From the IMG/VR virus record IMGVR_UViG_3300009285_001934, positions 1 through 33,430 of that record: a stretch of 33,430 bases of DNA; one strand, given 5' to 3'. How positions within the stretch are numbered: position 1 is the first letter of the stretch; every line of letters begins with the position of its first letter. The notes under the pieces were generated by a model that was given only the letters and a program-made list of their open reading frames with translations, was not told the DNA's origin and ran no database searches. The DNA comes from a virus. Positions 31,008-33,430 of this stretch are shown here, piece after piece. Made by a program: the position numbers and the translations under genes.

Positions 31008-31211
31008 ATGAAAGACAAGATTCTCGACATCCTCGGCTCGATCCGTTTCTACATTGTCACCTTCGCGTGGCTTGCTGACTACCTCGGACTGGTAGCAGAT
31101 TCAGGGTTCGATATCGTCGTCCTCCTCAATCAGCTCGGACTGTGGCTCGGTTCCGTGGTCGTGATCGGTTCTGCTGATAGCGTCGCAACCAAGTTCTCCG
31201 GCAAGAAGTAA
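31008..31211 (+). CDS. Small membrane protein, second holin-like
   Basis: A 67-residue protein preceded by the strong ribosome site GGGGGTGAT. Two hydrophobic stretches, about residues 12-27 (IRFYIVTFAWLADYLGLV) and 35-55 (IVVLLNQLGLWLGSVVVIG), suggest one or two membrane helices. The basic end KFSGKK is holin-like. It closes the lysis cassette, 11 bases before a terminator. A holin or antiholin role is inferred. Confidence 0.65.
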   Translation: MKDKILDILGSIRFYIVTFAWLADYLGLVADSGFDIVVLLNQLGLWLGSVVVIGSADSVATKFSGKK

Positions 31212-31221
31212 GTCAGAAAAG

Positions 31222-31250
31222 GGCGGTCCAGTCGAAACCGGGCCGCCTTT
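31222..31250 (+). terminator. Intrinsic terminator of the late operon
   Basis: GGCGGTCC (31222-31229) pairs with GGGCCGCC (31240-31247), 8 bp with one G-T wobble, 10-base loop, followed by TTT. AAAA precedes the stem, so it could also work from the other strand. It lies just after the last lysis gene. Confidence 0.75.
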
Positions 31251-31798
31251 GCGTGTTGCTGACCGTCCTTGTTCAAGACAGTGATCTGTATGGGGACGGG
31301 TAGCGTCAACACACACCCCATTCGTACACCCTCTGATTCTTTTTTTCAATATAAATACTCCCCGGAGTCCTTCTTCATGAACTCCACCGGAGCGCGAATC
31401 TCCCAAGAAGCCGTCTTGGTACTCCGACGACCTATATCCGATGTCTCTCGGAGGTCGTTGTGCTTCCCTCTCCTTGCTTACCTGATCAGGGGCAAGGGTT
31501 CGTTCCTGAACGGGGAAGCCAGTAGGCATACCGTCCAAGACACCGCTCCACCGTTTGCGCGACCCTCGTTCCTTCGCCGGAGGGTAGGCGACCCGTATGA
31601 AGTCCACACATTTGACTGGCATCCAACCGGTGGCTGTTGTGGTTCGCCGCACCGATCCGGTCGGTAATAAGTACAAGCCCCGGGGCATTCTGGTTCCCGG
31701 GGCGTTGCATGAAAAGCGGCCCAGAATGCACTCACACGCTATCATGGGGGCAGAAAGCCGTCAAGTGCCTACCCCAAAAGATATCCACAGGGTGGGGC
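31251..31798. other. Intergenic region without convincing genes
   Basis: About 550 bases between the late terminator and promoter P2. Frames on both strands exist but lack ribosome sites and family resemblance. The content is: hairpin CCGTCC (31263-31268) / GGACGG; hairpin ATGGGG (31290-31295) / CCCCAT (31316-31321); a T-run TTTTTTT (31340-31346) followed by an AT-rich TATAAATA; then the folded block at 31403-31729 annotated separately; then a GC-rich run-up to P2. It may hold an origin, a packaging signal or genome ends, but no iterons or long direct repeats are visible. Confidence 0.6.
31403..31729 (+). ncRNA. Candidate structured noncoding RNA
   Basis: A run of strong stems. CCAAGA/TCTTGG (31403-31419), competing with GTCTTGG (31413-31419) / CCAAGAC (31535-31541). 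A long hairpin at 31425-31460: an 8-bp outer stem (ACGACC 31427-31432 / GGTCGT 31453-31458 plus two further pairs) stacked on TCCGA/TCGGA. A three-way junction closed by GCTTCCC (31462-31468) / GGGAAGC (31513-31519), with arms CCTTGC/GCAAGG and GTTC/GAAC. GCCAGT (31518-31523) / ACTGGC (31615-31620) and CATAC (31527-31531) / GTATG (31595-31599) enclose ACCCTC (31562-31567) / GAGGGT (31580-31585). Last comes the H-type pseudoknot at 31677-31729. The strand is inferred from the pseudoknot loop lengths. No known RNA family is recognised, no promoter is certain, and the real ends are unknown. Confidence 0.4.
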
Positions 31799-31827
31799 TT
31801 GCAACGTATACAGGGGTGTGCTAGTGT
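31799..31827 (+). promoter_or_regulatory. Sigma70-like promoter P2 of the next early operon
   Basis: TTGCAA (31799-31804), a 17-base spacer, then TAGTGT (31822-31827) in the extended context TGCTAGTG, identical over eight bases to the extended -10 at 2324. The expected start is near 31834. The first gene follows at 31858 with AAGGGGAA as its ribosome site. Confidence 0.65.
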
Positions 31828-31833
31828 GTATAC
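31806..31833 (+). promoter_or_regulatory. Paired GTATAC palindromes flanking the -10 (candidate operator)
   Basis: GTATAC at 31806-31811 and again at 31828-31833, centre to centre 22 bp, about two helical turns on the same DNA face. One copy lies in the promoter spacer, the other at the expected transcription start. This is the layout expected for a dimeric repressor that blocks P2. The repressor gene is not identified in the window. Confidence 0.45.
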
Positions 31834-31857
31834 AACATCCGTAAGGGGAACACGACC

Positions 31858-32184
31858 ATGACCGATCTAATCGAAACGCCGAAACTCATCAACGTCCTCG
31901 AAGAATGGAAAATGGAACTCCACTCTATCGCCGACGAAGTAGTAGCAAGAGATAACGCGGAACTGTCCGTACGGATTCGCGAACTCGCCGGAGAGATTGC
32001 GATACACGCCAGCGCCATGCGCACCGACCTCCGCGCGTTTGAGAAGGCAGTCGCCGACGAAGCATCACAGACAACGTGCGCTGAGTGCGGACGGATCGAC
32101 CCAGACGACTCACGCATCCGTTCAGGAATGAAGTGTGGAGCGTGCGCGTACGAAGTATCAGGCGCTCGAACCGTAGAAGCATGA
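31858..32184 (+). CDS. Helical protein with C-terminal zinc ribbon
   Basis: A 108-residue protein, first gene after P2. Residues 1-70 are helical (LINVLEEWKMELHSIADEVVARDNAELSVRIRELAGEIAIHASAM). The C-terminus has CAECG...CGACAYE, four Cys in two CxxC-type pairs about 20 residues apart (C74/C77 and C92/C95), a likely zinc ribbon. Function unknown; early phage proteins of this type often bind nucleic acid or host transcription factors. The next gene starts in its stop codon (ATGA). Confidence 0.7.
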   Translation: MTDLIETPKLINVLEEWKMELHSIADEVVARDNAELSVRIRELAGEIAIHASAMRTDLRAFEKAVADEASQTTCAECGRIDPDDSRIRSGMKCGACAYEVSGARTVEA

Positions 32185-32396
32185 ACGAAACCAAAGCATC
32201 CTGCCCTCACTGCACGGAGTCCTACTTCTCGCCGGGGATGCTCCGCGCCCATGTCGCCTACGTCCACGAAAAACTCCCAAAGAATGTTCAGCGCGAGGTG
32301 GTCGAACTCGCTCTCCGCAAGGAGTTTGAAACCGACATGATCCGCATCAGCGATCAGATTGACCAATCAGACCTAACCGAACTACACAATGCCTAA
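32181..32396 (+). CDS. C2H2 zinc-finger protein
   Basis: A 71-residue protein starting at the ATG that overlaps the previous TGA. Residues 8-29 form a textbook C2H2 finger, C-x2-C-x12-H-x4-H (C8, C11, H24, H29), with the hydrophobic core Tyr and Leu in place. The rest is a charged helix (KNVQREVVELALRKEFETDMIRISDQIDQ). A canonical C2H2 finger is uncommon in bacterial systems. Likely DNA or RNA binding in the early operon. It overlaps the next gene by 8 bases. Confidence 0.78.
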   Translation: MNETKASCPHCTESYFSPGMLRAHVAYVHEKLPKNVQREVVELALRKEFETDMIRISDQIDQSDLTELHNA

Positions 32397-32724
32397 ACCA
32401 GACAACCGAGTCGTCGGCTCCATCTGCTCAGACTGCAACGCCGGAGAAATCAAACTCTCCAAAGCAGGAAACAAGTATTGTTCCGCGCTCTGCTGGCAGA
32501 ACCCCAAGCCAGACGCGCCAGCCGCTACTCCTACCGCGCCGGTAGCAACACCATCCACAAAGACAGACGAGATGACCAAAGCCGACTGGTCACAAAAGGA
32601 CATTCAGATCAGCAAGACCGCCATCGCCAAGACCTTCATACAGCAAGGTGTCCCATTCACCACCGCAGAACAAGACGCAGAAGCATGGCTCAAGTGGATC
32701 GCACGAACCGAAGTTCCGTTCTAA
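32389..32724 (+). CDS. Zinc-ribbon protein with helical C-terminus
   Basis: A 111-residue protein. Residues 13-36 hold four Cys (ICSDCNAGEI...KYCSALCW), a zinc ribbon like those of single-strand-binding or repair proteins. A Pro/Ala/Thr linker follows (PDAPAATPTAPVATPSTKT), then a helical end (TKADWSQKDIQISKTAIAKTFIQ; TTAEQDAEAWLKWIARTEV). A comparable ribbon-linker-domain layout occurs in replication or recombination accessory proteins. The specific role is unknown. It is the third zinc protein in a row in this operon. Confidence 0.7.
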   Translation: MPKPDNRVVGSICSDCNAGEIKLSKAGNKYCSALCWQNPKPDAPAATPTAPVATPSTKTDEMTKADWSQKDIQISKTAIAKTFIQQGVPFTTAEQDAEAWLKWIARTEVPF

Positions 32725-32743
32725 CCAACCAACCGAAACAAAC

Positions 32744-33232
32744 ATGAAGCGCTACACGTTCAATCTCAACAAGAACACGGCTCTTGCGGAGAATATGCAC
32801 CTTGCACTTATTGTCGCCCTGTTCCTGTTCTCCATGACAATCATCGTTTTCGGGCTACAGCACCCAGAGGCGCTAGGAAGTCATGCGGACACACCTGTGG
32901 CAGTAAAACTCGCCACAATCGATCCTGGTGCGTTAGACGCGAAGGTGTGCGACAGTCAGAGCGTCGATTGTGACATAGAAGGGGAGATTCGGCAGATAGC
33001 CGAGGAACACGGTGCGGATGCAGATTACCTCGTCGCTCTGGCGAAGTGTGAATCAACTCTCGATCCACTCGCCCGTGGTGATTCAGGCCAGTCGCGTGGG
33101 TTGTTCCAACTCCACAATGGCTACCACCCAGAAGTCACTGACGACTGCGCGTTCGACATCCGCTGTTCGACGGAGTGGACGATTGACCACCTTGATACTG
33201 TCCACTGGACCTGCGAATCACTCATTGACTAA
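32744..33232 (+). CDS. Membrane-anchored lytic transglycosylase-like protein
   Basis: A 162-residue protein (ATG 32744, the first Met before the membrane segment; the longer frame from 32648 overlaps the previous gene in another phase). Residues 17-37 form one transmembrane helix. Residues 80-150 form a lysozyme-like SLT domain: IAEEHGADADYLVALAKCES with the likely catalytic Glu103, and GDSGQSRGLFQLHNGYH, the family's S..GLFQ block. Several Cys pairs (70, 76, 102, 135, 141) suggest disulfides outside the cytoplasm. It would cleave peptidoglycan. Its early-operon position, far from the late lysis genes, hints at a role at infection start or in superinfection control; that is inference. Confidence 0.78.
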   Translation: MKRYTFNLNKNTALAENMHLALIVALFLFSMTIIVFGLQHPEALGSHADTPVAVKLATIDPGALDAKVCDSQSVDCDIEGEIRQIAEEHGADADYLVALAKCESTLDPLARGDSGQSRGLFQLHNGYHPEVTDDCAFDIRCSTEWTIDHLDTVHWTCESLID

Positions 33233-33249
33233 ATCCTCTAACCCGTACG

Positions 33250-33348
33250 ATGGACTTCCCGACTCGTGTGAAACGGCGAGGAAACCCGCAAAGTTCCGAA
33301 GAACCTAGTACGCACGGTCGGGCAGTCCACCCCAAAAAACCACTATGA
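33250..33348 (+). CDS. Small basic ORF, tentative
   Basis: A 32-residue frame (MDFPTRVKRRGNPQSSEEPS...) whose TGA overlaps the next ATG in the ATGA manner used throughout this genome. It has no Shine-Dalgarno and coincides with a long inverted repeat, so the bases may serve an RNA fold instead of, or as well as, a protein. Confidence 0.35.
   Translation: MDFPTRVKRRGNPQSSEEPSTHGRAVHPKKPL
33252..33328 (+). repeat. Long inverted repeat / RNA hairpin
   Basis: GGACTTCCCGAC (33252-33263) pairs with GTCGGGCAGTCC (33317-33328), 11 of 12 positions, and CGTG (33265-33268) with CACG (33313-33316) extends the stem after a one-base bulge. The enclosed ~44 bases contain a small hairpin, GTTC-CGAA-GAAC. 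It stands between two early genes. No T-run follows, and it is not a tRNA (no T-loop). Confidence 0.5.
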
Positions 33349-33430
33349 TCACCACCACCCACTACAAGAAGATTCTCCCGAAGATCAAACGCGACACGTA
33401 TTACTCCGTCACCGCGATCACAGACAACCA
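33345..33430 (+). CDS. Partial CDS at the right window edge
   Basis: An ATG overlapping the TGA of the small ORF before it opens a frame (MITTTHYKKILPKIKRDTYY...) that is still open at the last base. Only 28 residues are visible, too few to assign. The start context CACTATG resembles the ACTATG of the left-end joints. Confidence 0.5.
   Translation, partial: MITTTHYKKILPKIKRDTYYSVTAITDN

Noticed and set aside
31403-31729. tRNA or tRNA-like gene in the folded region
   Set aside because: The possible T-loops (for example TTCGTTC at 31499) lack the conserved A58, no proper anticodon loop with U33 is found, and arm lengths do not fit.
31101-31745. 214-codon frame on the - strand, and a 132-codon frame on the + strand (31269-31667)
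   Set aside because: No ribosome site, no family resemblance, overlap with a terminator and the lysis gene, and composition driven by the GC-rich stems of the region.
1-33430. CRISPR arrays, insertion sequences, integrase or other lysogeny genes
   Set aside because: No repeat-spacer pattern, transposase, integrase or CI-like repressor was seen; lysogeny cannot be judged from this partial genome.

Overview
The window is a piece of a tailed-phage genome (Caudoviricetes, short-tailed/podovirus-like by gene content), probably assembled from a metagenome. Almost every gene is on the + strand, genes are packed end to end, and many are coupled by a 4-base ATGA stop/start overlap. The evidence for a phage is a full head module (small and large terminase, portal, scaffold, N4-gp56-type major capsid protein), a head-tail connector, a tail nozzle-like protein, tail fibres, a 1135-residue ejection-type protein and a lysis cassette. 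All three stop codons are used normally. The host cannot be named. Sigma70-like promoters and AGAAGGA-type ribosome sites indicate a bacterium.

Layout. 1-2307: end of an early/replication region (3' part of an RtcB RNA ligase, a DUF3467 protein, a small protein, NinG, a Cas4/RecB-like PD-(D/E)XK nuclease and a small membrane peptide). 2304-2436: a promoter followed about 60 bases later by an intrinsic terminator. 2539-7690: a sugar cassette resembling pseudaminic-acid biosynthesis (PseB, a shortened PseC-like aminotransferase, a shortened PseI/NeuB, a PseH-like GNAT, a Pse-associated methylase, a PseF/SpsF-like cytidylyltransferase and a PseA amidotransferase), with the small terminase gene in its middle. 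7692-14938: second promoter, two small proteins, an HNH homing endonuclease, large terminase, portal, a coiled-coil protein, scaffold and the major capsid gene. The capsid gene is split by a group I intron carrying a LAGLIDADG endonuclease. 15037-18880: a GroES-like co-chaperonin, a small basic protein and three GT-B-type glycosyltransferases. 18732-29837: connector, tail and fibre genes, an HNH remnant and the ejection protein. 29845-31211: lysis genes ending at a terminator. 31212-31857: about 650 bases with no convincing gene but dense RNA-like secondary structure. 31799 onward: a promoter flanked by two GTATAC palindromes, driving a new early operon of zinc-finger proteins and a membrane-anchored lytic transglycosylase. 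That operon runs off the right edge.

How the parts may work together. The sugar cassette would make an activated, amidinated nonulosonic acid. The three glycosyltransferases lie inside the head/tail gene region, which suggests that the sugar decorates the virion rather than, or as well as, the host surface. The phage GroES next to the capsid gene parallels the T4 gp31 strategy for folding a capsid protein. The intron in the capsid gene, the intact HNH gene beside terL and the degraded HNH after the nozzle gene show repeated invasion by homing elements.

Most striking items: the group I intron, whose P1, P2, P3, P7, P8, P9 and P10 can all be traced by eye and which restores the capsid frame exactly; the phage-borne pseudaminic-type pathway with reduced enzymes; and the structured noncoding region at 31.2-31.8 kb, which includes a well-formed H-type pseudoknot.
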